Shown here in pieces: positions 31,507-39,930 of a stretch of 64,000 bases of DNA (position 1 is the first letter of the stretch; the number at the start of each line of letters is the position of its first letter). The notes beneath the pieces were generated by a model, which saw nothing but the letters and a program-made list of their open reading frames with translations, did not search any database and was not told where the DNA came from. The stretch is from Aestuariivirga sp. (GTDB lineage: Bacteria; Pseudomonadota; Alphaproteobacteria; Rhizobiales; Aestuariivirgaceae). The stretch lies in assembly GCF_020252405.1 (NCBI RefSeq), contig NZ_JADCDA010000075.1, positions 1-64,000 on the forward strand. Direction: 5' to 3'. The position numbers and the translations under genes were made by a program.

Positions 31507-33948
31507 ATGACCCTTCCCTCGCATGCGCAATATGTGGTGATCGGCGGCGGCATCATCGGCTGCTCGACTGCCTATCACCTCGCCCGGGACCACAAGGCCA
31601 ACGTGGTGCTGCTGGAGCAGAACAGGCTCACCTCCGGCTCCACCTGGCATGCGGCTGGCCTCGTGGGCCAGCTCCGCTCTTCGGCCTCGATCACCCAGAT
31701 GCTGAAATATTCGGTCGATCTCTATAAGCGGCTTGATGCCGAGACGGGACTTGCCACCGGCTGGAAGATGACCGGCTGCCTCAGGCTGGCCACCAATGAC
31801 GACCGCTGGACCGAGTTCAAGCGGCTTGCCACCACCGCGCAAAGCTTCGGCATGGAAATGCATCTGATCTCGCCGGAGGAGGTCAGGAAGATGTGGCCGC
31901 TGATGGATGTGTCCGATCTCATCGGCGCATCGTGGCTGCCGACGGACGGGCAGGCCTCTCCCTCCGACATCGCGCAGTCGCTCGCCAGGGGGGCGCGCAT
32001 GCATGGTGCGAGGATCGTCGAGGGCTGCCGCGCCGAGGGCTTCGAAATCAAGGATGGCCGGGTGACCGCGATCCGCACCAGCCAGGGTGTGATCGCCTGC
32101 GAGACGGTGATCAACTGCGGCGGCCAGTGGGCCCGCCAGATCGGGGCCATGGCGGGCGTCTGCGTGCCGCTGCAGCCGGTGAGACATCAATACGTCATCA
32201 CTGAAAAGGTGGGCGGGCTCAGCCCCGATGCCGCCACGCTGCGCGATCCGGACCGGCGCACTTACTTCAAGGAGGAGGTCGGTGGCCTCGTCTTCGGCGG
32301 CTATGAGCCGAACCCGGTCCCGTGGACCAACGGCGACGTGCCGGGCGATTTCGAATTCCAGCTCTTCGAGGATGACTGGGACCACTTCGAACAGCACATG
32401 GGCGCGGCGTTGGCGCGCGTGCCGGCTCTCGCCGGGACCGGCATCAAGAAGATGATCAACGGGCCCGAAAGCTTCACGCCCGACGGCAACTTCATCCTCG
32501 GCCAGGCGCAGGAGCTGAAGAATTTCTATGTCGGCGCGGGGTTCAATGCCTTCGGCATTGCATCGGGCGGCGGCGCGGGCTGGGTGCTGGCGGAATGGGC
32601 GGCGAAGGGCGAAGCGCCGATGGACCTATGGGTCGTCGACATCCGCCGCTTCTCGGACCTGCACAAGGACCGCGCCTGGACCTGCGAAAGAACACTTGAG
32701 GCCTATGGCAAGCATTACACGGTGGTCTTCCCGCATGAGGAATACCAGAGCGGCCGCCCGCGCATCGTCTCGCCGCTCTATGAGCGGCTGAAAAAGCTCA
32801 ATGCCTGCTTCGGCTCGAAGCTCGGCTGGGAGCGGCCCAACTGGTTCGCACCGCCGGGCGTGGAGCCCAGGGACGTCTATTCCATGGGCCGTCAGAACTG
32901 GTTTGCCCATGTGGGCGAGGAGCACCGCGCGGTGCGCGAGCGCGCGGGGCTGTTCGACCAGTCGTCCTTCGCCAAGTTCGAACTGAAGGGCAGGAGTGCC
33001 GCGGAGGCCATCTCCTTCATTGCGGCCAACCGCGTGGCGCGGGGGCCCGGCAAGCTCACCTATACCCAGATGCTCAACAGCCGCGGCGGCATCGAGTGCG
33101 ACCTGACGGTGGCGCAGCTGGCGGAGGATCATTTCTACATCGTCACCGGCACCGGCTTCCGCACCCACGACTATGCGTGGATCAGGGAGCACATCAAGCC
33201 GGGCCTCGACGCGACGCTCACCGACGTCACCGGGCAGTGGGGGACACTCTCGCTCATGGGCCCGGCATCCCGCGCCATCCTTGCGGCGGTCACCGATGCC
33301 GATGTCGGCAATGCGGCCTTCCCCTTCGGCGCGGTGCGCGAAATCGCCATTGCGGGGGCGCAGGTGCGGGCGCTGCGCGTCACCTATGTGGGCGAGCTCG
33401 GCTGGGAGCTGCATGTGCCGGTCGCCGCGGCGGGCGGCGTGTTCGATGCGCTGATGGCGGCCGGGCGCCGGCACGGCATTGTGCCCGCCGGTTACCGCGC
33501 CATCGAATCGCTGCGCCTCGAGAAGGGCTATCGCGCCTGGGGAGCGGACATCACGCCCAATGACTCGCCCTTCCATGCCGGGCTCGGCTGGGCGGTGAAG
33601 CTCAAGTCCGGCGAGGATTTCATCGGCCGCGCCGCATCCGGGGCCATTGCGGCGAAGCGCCTGGCGAAGATGCTTGCAGGCTTCACGACCGAGCGCGAGG
33701 ACGTGGTGCTGGCGGGGCGCGAAACCATCCTCCGCGACGGCCAGTTTGCGGGCTATCTCACCAGCGGCGGCTATGGCTATACGGTGGGCCGGCCCGTGGG
33801 CTATGGCTATGTGCGCCGCGCCGAGGGGGTGGACCAGGCCTATCTCCGGTCAGGCCGCTATGAGCTGGTGGTGGCGAACCAGGTGGTGGCCGCCCGCATC
33901 CACCTGGGGGCGCTGCATGATCCGGCGAATCTGAGGGTCAGGGGCTGA
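31507..33948 (+). CDS. FAD-dependent dehydrogenase with GcvT-like domain (dimethylglycine/sarcosine dehydrogenase family)
   Basis: The 813-residue flavoprotein demethylates an N-methylated amine or amino acid. The N-terminal DAO domain begins YVVIGGGIIGCSTAYHLA. His48 in GSTWHAAGLVGQL corresponds to the His that covalently binds FAD in mammalian DMGDH and SARDH. An FAO_M-like segment follows (near 360-430), then a C-terminal GcvT/T-protein domain that would pass the methyl group to tetrahydrofolate. The exact substrate (dimethylglycine, sarcosine or another) is not clear. The upstream open frame to 31330 was rejected because the family starts at the ATG at 31507. Confidence 0.83.
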   Translation: MTLPSHAQYVVIGGGIIGCSTAYHLARDHKANVVLLEQNRLTSGSTWHAAGLVGQLRSSASITQMLKYSVDLYKRLDAETGLATGWKMTGCLRLATNDDRWTEFKRLATTAQSFGMEMHLISPEEVRKMWPLMDVSDLIGASWLPTDGQASPSDIAQSLARGARMHGARIVEGCRAEGFEIKDGRVTAIRTSQGVIACETVINCGGQWARQIGAMAGVCVPLQPVRHQYVITEKVGGLSPDAATLRDPDRRTYFKEEVGGLVFGGYEPNPVPWTNGDVPGDFEFQLFEDDWDHFEQHMGAALARVPALAGTGIKKMINGPESFTPDGNFILGQAQELKNFYVGAGFNAFGIASGGGAGWVLAEWAAKGEAPMDLWVVDIRRFSDLHKDRAWTCERTLEAYGKHYTVVFPHEEYQSGRPRIVSPLYERLKKLNACFGSKLGWERPNWFAPPGVEPRDVYSMGRQNWFAHVGEEHRAVRERAGLFDQSSFAKFELKGRSAAEAISFIAANRVARGPGKLTYTQMLNSRGGIECDLTVAQLAEDHFYIVTGTGFRTHDYAWIREHIKPGLDATLTDVTGQWGTLSLMGPASRAILAAVTDADVGNAAFPFGAVREIAIAGAQVRALRVTYVGELGWELHVPVAAAGGVFDALMAAGRRHGIVPAGYRAIESLRLEKGYRAWGADITPNDSPFHAGLGWAVKLKSGEDFIGRAASGAIAAKRLAKMLAGFTTEREDVVLAGRETILRDGQFAGYLTSGGYGYTVGRPVGYGYVRRAEGVDQAYLRSGRYELVVANQVVAARIHLGALHDPANLRVRG

Positions 33949-34051
33949 CGGGAGCTTGCGGAGCGGGGATGCAGCCGATAAAACCGCGGCAGCATTAATT
34001 CGAGTTCAATTGCTTTCTGACAGGCAATCCCTCACAAGCGGCGGGCCATCG

Positions 34052-34066
34052 TTAATATGTGCTTAG
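34052..34066 (+). promoter_or_regulatory. CtrA-like binding site upstream of the L,D-transpeptidase
   Basis: TTAA-TATGTGC-TTAG matches the CtrA consensus TTAA-N7-TTAA except for the last base. It lies about 60 bases before the transpeptidase start. Cell-cycle control would suit a wall enzyme, but a single imperfect motif is weak evidence. Confidence 0.35.
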
Positions 34067-34124
34067 CGTTTGCCCGCCAATTTGGTACGACAAAGCCGTG
34101 ATTTCCAGACCCGACGAGAGGACC

Positions 34125-34736
34125 ATGATGCTTTCCCGCCGCGCAGTTCTGACTGGAGCGTCCGCAGCCCTGCTGGCGGTTCCCCTGTCCACTGCGGCCC
34201 TTCCGCAGTCCACTGATGACGATCCCTATCCGCTGCCGCCCTTCGACTATTCGAAGCTGCCGGCGGCCTTCCGCCCCGCAACCGTGGCCTACACCGGCCG
34301 CCAGTGGCCGGGCACCATCATCGTCGATACGCCCAACCGCCAGATCTACCTCGTGCAGGAGGGCGGCCAGGCGCTGCGCTGGGGCTGTGCCGTCGGCAAG
34401 GATGGTTTCCGCTGGGCGGGTCTTGCCGACATCGGCCGCAAGGTCATGTGGCCGCGCTGGACTCCGCCTAAGGAAATGATCGCCCGCGTGCCGGAGAAGG
34501 CCAAATGGGCCAATGGCATGCCCGGCGGCCCGGACAATCCGCTGGGGGCGCGCGCGCTTTACCTCTTCCAGAACGGTCAGGACACGCTCTACCGCATCCA
34601 TGGCACGACCGACCCGATGTCGATCGGCCACAACGCCTCGTCCGGCTGCATCCGCATGGTCAACCAGGATGTTGAGGAACTTTACCGCCGCGTTCCCATC
34701 GGCACCCGCGTCGTGGTGCTGGCGGAAGGAGTCTGA
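34125..34736 (+). CDS. L,D-transpeptidase (YkuD domain)
   Basis: A periplasmic enzyme that cross-links peptidoglycan 3-3 or attaches proteins to it. The 203-residue product begins MMLSRRAVLTGASAALLA, an Arg-Arg signal peptide compatible with Tat export. The YkuD domain runs from about residue 63 with catalytic motifs YRIHG (His159), GHN (His169) and SSGCIRM (Cys175). Two adjacent ATGs are possible starts; the second (34128) is better spaced from AGAGGA. A small lipoprotein gene follows after 4 bases, suggesting a two-gene operon. Confidence 0.9.
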   Translation: MMLSRRAVLTGASAALLAVPLSTAALPQSTDDDPYPLPPFDYSKLPAAFRPATVAYTGRQWPGTIIVDTPNRQIYLVQEGGQALRWGCAVGKDGFRWAGLADIGRKVMWPRWTPPKEMIARVPEKAKWANGMPGGPDNPLGARALYLFQNGQDTLYRIHGTTDPMSIGHNASSGCIRMVNQDVEELYRRVPIGTRVVVLAEGV

Positions 34737-34740
34737 CGCA

Positions 34741-35175
34741 ATGGGCCTGGCCCGCGGAATGTCCGGCCTGTTGCTGGCGGCGGCGGCTTTGTCGCTTGCC
34801 GCCTGCGCGTCGGGCACGACCACGCCCGATCTGGCGCCAGTCACCACGGCGCCCGTGGCGCCCGCTCCGGGGCCGCTGCCGGTGGGCAACGCTCTCACCG
34901 CGGCGCAGATCACCAATGCGCTGGCGGAGCGCAAATTCACCTATGCCGCGCCCAGCATGAAGGGCACCGTGTCCTTCTTCAGGGACGGCACATTCGAATA
35001 TGATCAGGCGGGCAGGGGCGTTGGAACCGGCATCTGGCAGGCTTCCGATGGCAAGCTGTGCCAGGCGCGCAACCCCACGAGCTGGCTTCCCAAGGGCACG
35101 CCCTCGACCTGCCAGCCCATCACCTCCGACGGCATGCGGCTGACAGCCGGCCAGGTCCAGTTCACGCCGCTTTAG
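34741..35175 (+). CDS. Small putative lipoprotein
   Basis: Function unknown. The 144-residue product has a signal peptide ending in LSLAAC, a lipobox that would make Cys22 the lipidated residue. A Pro/Thr/Ala-rich linker follows, then a compact C-terminal domain with FTYAAPSMKGTVSFFRDGTFEYD and a Cys pair (KLCQ and TCQP) that may form a disulfide. It probably faces the periplasm. It starts 4 bases after the L,D-transpeptidase gene, which suggests an envelope role. Confidence 0.75.
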   Translation: MGLARGMSGLLLAAAALSLAACASGTTTPDLAPVTTAPVAPAPGPLPVGNALTAAQITNALAERKFTYAAPSMKGTVSFFRDGTFEYDQAGRGVGTGIWQASDGKLCQARNPTSWLPKGTPSTCQPITSDGMRLTAGQVQFTPL

Positions 35176-35238
35176 CGCATGTTCACGTCAGGCGCACTTA
35201 CCTGACCGGGAAGAACATGCGCCACCTTAAAAGCTTGG

Positions 35239-35283
35239 GCATGACCTTTCCGCGGAAGTGAGTTCCACTTTTGCGCTTCATGC
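35239..35283. repeat. Diverged copy of the GCATGA...CATGC palindromic repeat
   Basis: Outer arms GCATGA and CATGC enclose inner arms around GAAGTG/CCACTT, matching the order and spacing of the units at 10473-10580. Located in the 277-base gap before the outer-membrane protein gene, downstream of the lipoprotein gene. Confidence 0.6.
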
Positions 35284-35285
35284 TC

Positions 35286-35322
35286 CGTGCACGGACCTTC
35301 GTGCACGGACCTCCGTGCGCGG
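35286..35322. repeat. Short tandem repeat, 14-bp unit, about 2.6 copies
   Basis: Two near-identical units CGTGCACGGACCTT and CGTGCACGGACCTC are followed by a partial CGTGCGCGG. Each unit includes the palindrome CCGTGCACGG. It directly follows the palindromic repeat, so the two may belong to one element. The rest of this gap shows only the leader of the next gene. Confidence 0.7.
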
Positions 35323-35452
35323 CGTTTTCGTTTGCCGCCGCCCGGACAGGCGGGCTTGATTTTTAGAGGCAATTCTCCGGATTCATCTTTCGTAAGCCAT
35401 TTCCTGCGATTCTTGCTTTCCAAATCGCTAATGTCATCGCCGGAGACCCACC

Positions 35453-36280
35453 ATGAAAACGCTGCTTCTCGCATCCTGCGCCACTCTGATGTTCGCCGGC
35501 TGGGCGGGGGGCGCGCGGGCGGGCGACCTCGGGCTTGCCGGGTCCACCTATGACTGGTCAGGCGGCTATGTGGGCGTCAACGCCGGCGCCGCCCTCGACA
35601 GCAGCGAGTTCAGCTCCAACTACCGCTATACCGGCTCGGACAGCCTTACCGCAGACGAGCGGACGCTGATCGACAATTTCGGCTTCAGCGACACGGCGGA
35701 CGACCTGTGGTTTTCCGGCGGCTTTCTGGCGGGCTACAATTGGCAGTATTCCAGCTTCGTGCTGGGCGCCGAGGCTGACGTCAACTACATCGGCTTCAAC
35801 GGCTCCGTGAGGCATGACGTCGGCGACGCCATCAGCGAGGTTATGGCGCCCGAGAACGCCTCGGGCACGGACAAGATCGACTACACCGCCGACTGGTTCG
35901 GAACGGCGCGTGCGCGTTTGGGCTATGCCATGAACGACGTGCTGATCTATGGCACCGGCGGCCTGGCCTGGGGGCAAATGAAGATCAAGCAATCGCTTGA
36001 AGCCACCAATGGCGACGGCGAAACGCTCAGCTGGGCGAGCGAGACAGACGGCTACAGGGCCGGCTGGACACTGGGCGGCGGCATCGAATATGGCGCCGGG
36101 CGCTGGCTGCTCGGCGCCGAATATCTCTACGTCAACCTTGGCAGCTACAGCTGGGGCGGTTCGGGCAACGTCGACCTCGCCGACCCAACGCTCGACGACA
36201 TCTTCGACAATGTGAGGCAAACCGGCAACGCCGACTATGCCTTCAGCGTGGCGCGCGCCACGCTCAAATACCGGTTCTGA
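35453..36280 (+). CDS. Outer-membrane beta-barrel protein (Omp25/Omp31-like)
   Basis: The 275-residue product has a Sec signal peptide ending in ARAG (cleavage near residue 23). An 8-stranded barrel is predicted: YDWSGGYVGVNAG at the start, FSGGFLAGYNWQYSSFVLGAEAD in the middle, GTARARLGYAMNDVLIYGTGGLAWG, and a last strand ending YRF with C-terminal Phe, the BAM recognition signature. Such proteins are abundant in Hyphomicrobiales outer membranes and are structural or adhesive. The long acidic first loop (residues about 50-80) is variable in the family. Confidence 0.87.
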   Translation: MKTLLLASCATLMFAGWAGGARAGDLGLAGSTYDWSGGYVGVNAGAALDSSEFSSNYRYTGSDSLTADERTLIDNFGFSDTADDLWFSGGFLAGYNWQYSSFVLGAEADVNYIGFNGSVRHDVGDAISEVMAPENASGTDKIDYTADWFGTARARLGYAMNDVLIYGTGGLAWGQMKIKQSLEATNGDGETLSWASETDGYRAGWTLGGGIEYGAGRWLLGAEYLYVNLGSYSWGGSGNVDLADPTLDDIFDNVRQTGNADYAFSVARATLKYRF

Positions 36281-36510
36281 GCGGACGCGTGCCGGCTCAG
36301 GAAGGGAAACCATACCTATTTCATTTGATCGCCCGGCGCTCCCGCCGGCCGGAAATCTGCTCGGGCGGCCATCCCATCCTCCTGTCCTCAGGGCTCAGGC
36401 GTGGGTGCTCTGTTCCCACCTGAACCTCATCCTGCCCGTGTTGCGCCTGTTCTGACAATCCGCCGGGTGACGAGTGTGGGGAATGCCTGCCGGAATGATG
36501 CAAGCAGACA

Positions 36511-37491
36511 TCAGAGTTTCAGCGTCTGGCGATATTTCTCCGCATCCCAGTTCACCAGACGGCCGATATCGTCATCCGTCAGCGCCAGCAGCGGATCGCC
36601 TTCCTCCACACGGCGCATGACGTCGGCGAGGCAGCGGCCCATGGGTTCGACGGCGGGCCTCGCGTCATCGCGGATCAGCACGCCCACACCGGGGATTGCG
36701 ACGAGGGGCGGGTTGCCGTCGAAGCCGGTGGCCACGCCGGCGCCGAGGAAGACCACGTGGTCGGGGTAGAAGACCTTGTGCCGGGCGCGCTTCAGGGCGA
36801 GGGGATCGGTGGCCAGCGCGTGGGTCTCGTCCATCTCCGCAGGCCTGTAGGAGGCGCCTGTGCCGAGCTTTTCCAGCGCGGCGCGGTCGGGCTTCGCGGC
36901 CTCGCGCACAGGGCGCGTCACGGCGGCGGCGACCCTGTCGAGGAGCGCCCCGGCGTCTTCCACGCTGTCGGCGGCGACGGCGAGGCCGTGGTTGCCGAGG
37001 ACGAGGACGTTGACGCCCTTGCGCATGCGGGACCGGATGGCGGCGGCGAGCGGCAGGCCCGGCCGCGCATAGGGAATGAAGGCCCAGTCGAAGCCCCTGA
37101 GCTTTTCGGCAAGGCGCTGTTCGGCATCCGTCCGGATGGCCCAGGCGATGGTGTTGACGCAGTGGACGTGCACCACGACGCGCTGCGGCATGAGCGCATG
37201 CACGGTGGTTTCGATCGAGGGGCGAAGGCCCGTGCCGTTCAGGTCGGCGCGCACGAAGTCCGTGCAGGATTCACATGCCGGATCGTCCTTCGCCAGTGCG
37301 GCGAGGATGGCCGCGTGGTCGAGCGGCACGAAGATGTCACGCGTGGCGGCGTCCTTCAGCCATGTGCCGGAGGCCTTGATCCACATCACGCCCCCGCGTT
37401 TGAGCGAGGTGTTGCCGCCGGCGGCCTGAACCAGCAGGGGGTCGCTGCCCACCCTCGCCGAAAGGGTGCGGAGGCGGTCGAGTTCTACCAT
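36511..37491 (-). CDS. Class II aldolase/adducin family protein
   Basis: The 326-residue product contains QAAGGNTSLKRGG and IKASGTWL near the start, VVHVHCVNTIAW (zinc-ligand His pair) near 120 and LVLGNHGLAV near 180. This pattern resembles the aldolase half of bifunctional rhamnulose-1-phosphate aldolase/lactaldehyde dehydrogenases, but without the dehydrogenase. It would cleave or decarboxylate a phosphorylated ketose or keto acid. It is the last gene of an eleven-gene minus-strand run and overlaps the HAD gene by 7 bases, so it probably ends the polyol pathway. Confidence 0.82.
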   Translation of the reverse strand: MVELDRLRTLSARVGSDPLLVQAAGGNTSLKRGGVMWIKASGTWLKDAATRDIFVPLDHAAILAALAKDDPACESCTDFVRADLNGTGLRPSIETTVHALMPQRVVVHVHCVNTIAWAIRTDAEQRLAEKLRGFDWAFIPYARPGLPLAAAIRSRMRKGVNVLVLGNHGLAVAADSVEDAGALLDRVAAAVTRPVREAAKPDRAALEKLGTGASYRPAEMDETHALATDPLALKRARHKVFYPDHVVFLGAGVATGFDGNPPLVAIPGVGVLIRDDARPAVEPMGRCLADVMRRVEEGDPLLALTDDDIGRLVNWDAEKYRQTLKL

Positions 37492-38264
37492 TGGAAAGCG
37501 TCCATCACATAATCGGGTTGGGGAGAGAGCGTCGCCGGGTCGTGCCCCGCCGAGACGCCCTGCAGCACGAGGAGGGTGGCAAAACCCGCGTTGCGGCCGC
37601 CCGCCACATCATGCAGGGCACTGTCGCCGATGCAGAGGATGCGGGCGGGATTGCCGATGAGCCGCGCGGCCTGCCGGTAGATCCCGGCGTAGGGCTTGCC
37701 GATCCACGTCACCTTGCGTCCCATCTCCTCATAGAGCGCCGCGATGGCGCCGGGGGCGGGCACGAGGCCCTGCGGCGTCAGCATCAGCCTGTCCGGGTTG
37801 CAGCAGACGGCAGGCAGGTCCATGCCGGCGAGCAGCCTGCGGTAATCATCGAGCGAGGTCCTTGGCGCGTTGGAACCGAGGATGAGGATGATCTCGGCCT
37901 CGTGCGGGTCGCTGACGAAACTGATGCCGTCGAAGCCATAATGCTCGCCGTCCTTGCCGATGAGGAAGGCGCGTTTCGCGGTGAGGCCGGAGAAGGCGAC
38001 CTCGCCGGAGCTCACGGCATCGACGAAGTGGCCGCGCGGCACGCCCATGCCGACCAGGCGCTGGCGGTTCGCCTCGGCGCGCTTGCCGGAATTGGTCATC
38101 ACCGCGACGGGGATGCCGAGCGCCTTCAGCCCGGCCAGCACGCGCAGGGCGTCGGGATAGAGCGTCTGGCCGTCATGGATGACGCCGAACTGGTCGATCA
38201 GCATGCCGTCAAAGCGGGATGCGATCTCGTGGAGCCCGTTTATCCGCTTTGCATCAGTTGGCAT
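37485..38264 (-). CDS. HAD-superfamily class IIA hydrolase
   Basis: This phosphatase of 259 residues has the motif FDGMLIDQFGVIHDG (motif I with the nucleophile Asp), followed by VAVMTNSGKRAE (motif II). The C-terminal motif ILCIGDSALHDVAGGRNAGF completes the fold, with IIA cap domain features. It is like the TIGR01459 family, whose substrates are sugar phosphates. It overlaps the kinase gene by 11 bases and the aldolase by 7. A phosphatase beside kinases suggests either overflow control or dephosphorylation of a product. Confidence 0.85.
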   Translation of the reverse strand: MPTDAKRINGLHEIASRFDGMLIDQFGVIHDGQTLYPDALRVLAGLKALGIPVAVMTNSGKRAEANRQRLVGMGVPRGHFVDAVSSGEVAFSGLTAKRAFLIGKDGEHYGFDGISFVSDPHEAEIILILGSNAPRTSLDDYRRLLAGMDLPAVCCNPDRLMLTPQGLVPAPGAIAALYEEMGRKVTWIGKPYAGIYRQAARLIGNPARILCIGDSALHDVAGGRNAGFATLLVLQGVSAGHDPATLSPQPDYVMDAFQW

Positions 38265-39519
38265 GGCCGATCCCGCGCCAGGCAAGACGGGCCGTGCCAA
38301 CGGCGGCGTGTTCGCTGAGGGACGCTTTCCCGGGAACGCCCAGCGCCTTGAGCCGGATCGCCGTCCAGGCCGCATTGGCCGAGCCGCCGCCGGCGGTGCG
38401 GATGCTGGCGAGCTTCGAGGCGCCCAATGCGCCGAGCTTGGCATAGGCCTCCGCCTCGATCCGCGCGATGCCCTCGAGGATGGCCTGAAAGAAGATGCGG
38501 TCATCGGCGGGCCGCGGCGTGAGGCGCGGCTGGAGAGCCGGGTCGTTGACGGGGAAGCGCTCGCCTGGCCTGGGGAGGGGATAATAGTCGAGGCCCGTGG
38601 GCTGCTCCGGATCGAGCAGCGGCGTGAGGCGCGCGATGTCGTCCTTCGAGAAACAGGCGCCGATGGCGGCGCCACCGGTGTTGGAGGCGCCACCCGCCAG
38701 CCACCGGTCGCCGATACGGTGGCTGTAAATGCCGAAGTCCGGGGCGAAGACCGGCGTCTTCGAGAGCAGCTTGAGGGTGAGCGTGGTGCCGAGCGAGGTG
38801 ACGCCGTCACCCGGTTCGGAGGCGCCCGAGGCGAGGAAGGCGGCGCAGCCGTCGGTGGTGCCCGCAACGATGGCGGTGTTCCGAGGCAGGCCGAGCCGGG
38901 CGGCCATCTCCGCGGTGATGTTGCCGATCCTGGTTCCGGCGGGGACGACAGTGGAGAACAGGCGGGTGTCAAAGCCGGTCCTGGCGATCCAGTCCGGCCA
39001 GGAGCGGGTGACGGGGTCGTAGCCGGATTTCAGCGCGTTGTTCTCGTCCGTGACTCCGTAGCGGCCAGACAGCTTGCCCAGGACCCAGTCGGCCTGATGC
39101 AGGATGCGCGTGCCCTTGCCCACGAGTTCCATGGCGCGGGCGAGAGGCGAGGTGCTGCCGAGGGCCGCGGTCCCGCGCGGGGCGGCGGCGGCGATCTTCG
39201 CCAGGTTCGCCGCATCGCAGACGTCGTTGTACATGGAGCCCAGGCTGGCCGGCGCGCCGTCGTCCCCGACGGCGAGGATGGTGCCGGAGGTGCCGTCGAC
39301 CGCAATGGCCCGCACATGCAGGCCGTCCAGCCTGAGGGCGGCGAAGGCGGCAAGCGTGGCGTCCCACCACAGCTGCGGGTCCTGCCAGGCGCGGCCGAAA
39401 CCGGCGATGGGCGCGGCGATGGGGGCCGTGGCCATGGCCTTTGGCGTGTTGGCCTCATCGGTGGCGGCGATGCGCACGCCGGAGGTGCCGATGTCGATGC
39501 CGAGGACGACGTCCGTCAT
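38254..39519 (-). CDS. FGGY-family carbohydrate kinase (kinase 1)
   Basis: The 421-residue product starts MTDVVLGIDIGTSGVR (ATP-binding phosphate 1 motif) and has AIAVDGTSGTILAV, GTTDGCAAFLASGA and GVTSLGTTLTLK, typical of the FGGY fold. Strong GGAGGAG precedes the ATG at 39519. It overlaps the truncated regulator by 4 bases. FGGY kinases phosphorylate sugars or polyols such as xylulose, glycerol or erythritol. This one is shorter than the usual 480-500 residues. The substrate is not evident. Confidence 0.83.
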   Translation of the reverse strand: MTDVVLGIDIGTSGVRIAATDEANTPKAMATAPIAAPIAGFGRAWQDPQLWWDATLAAFAALRLDGLHVRAIAVDGTSGTILAVGDDGAPASLGSMYNDVCDAANLAKIAAAAPRGTAALGSTSPLARAMELVGKGTRILHQADWVLGKLSGRYGVTDENNALKSGYDPVTRSWPDWIARTGFDTRLFSTVVPAGTRIGNITAEMAARLGLPRNTAIVAGTTDGCAAFLASGASEPGDGVTSLGTTLTLKLLSKTPVFAPDFGIYSHRIGDRWLAGGASNTGGAAIGACFSKDDIARLTPLLDPEQPTGLDYYPLPRPGERFPVNDPALQPRLTPRPADDRIFFQAILEGIARIEAEAYAKLGALGASKLASIRTAGGGSANAAWTAIRLKALGVPGKASLSEHAAVGTARLAWRGIGHAN

Positions 39520-39926
39520 GTCTCCTCCATGGCGAGGATGGACCGGGCCGTCTGCCCGTCCGTGATGATGACGTCGCACATGCCGCCATTGAGCACGCCC
39601 CGCAGGCCCTGCGCCTTGGTGCGGCCACCGGACGCGATCACGACGCAGGGAATCTGCTTCAGTTTCTCCTCAAGCTCGACGCAGGAGGCCAGTCTCCCGG
39701 TGATGTTGATCTGAACGAGGCCCTGGCCGCGCGCCTGGGCCAGGAGGCGGTTGACGCGGGTGCGGTTGATCCCCAGCTTCCTGCCGATCTGCGCCTGCGT
39801 CAGGCTCGCCACGAAAGAAAGCCAGGCGGCGCGGGTGGCGAATTGTTCCTCCGGGTCGACGGCGAAATTCACGCCGACGGCAGGCGCCAGCTCCGGCAAT
39901 GCGCGTGTCTCGCCCTCCTCCATCAT
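39516..39926 (-). pseudogene. Internally deleted SorC/DeoR-type sugar-binding regulator
   Basis: Only about 136 residues remain of a family that is normally about 315. The N-terminal HTH is intact (LTQAQIGRKLGINRTRVNRLLAQARGQGLV), followed by the start of the effector domain (CVELEEKLKQ). The sequence then passes straight to the C-terminal end of the family (ASGGRTKAQGLRGVLNGGMCDVIITDGQTARSIL). About 170 central residues that bind the effector are missing while the frame is kept. It may bind DNA without responding to an effector, or be inactive. It is 4 bases after the GpsA-like gene. Confidence 0.7.
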
Positions 39927-39930
39927 CGCC

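Noticed and set aside
36281..36510. Gene or regulatory RNA in the 230-base gap after the outer-membrane protein
   Set aside because: No frame with a credible start and no stable hairpin or known RNA motif seen by eye.
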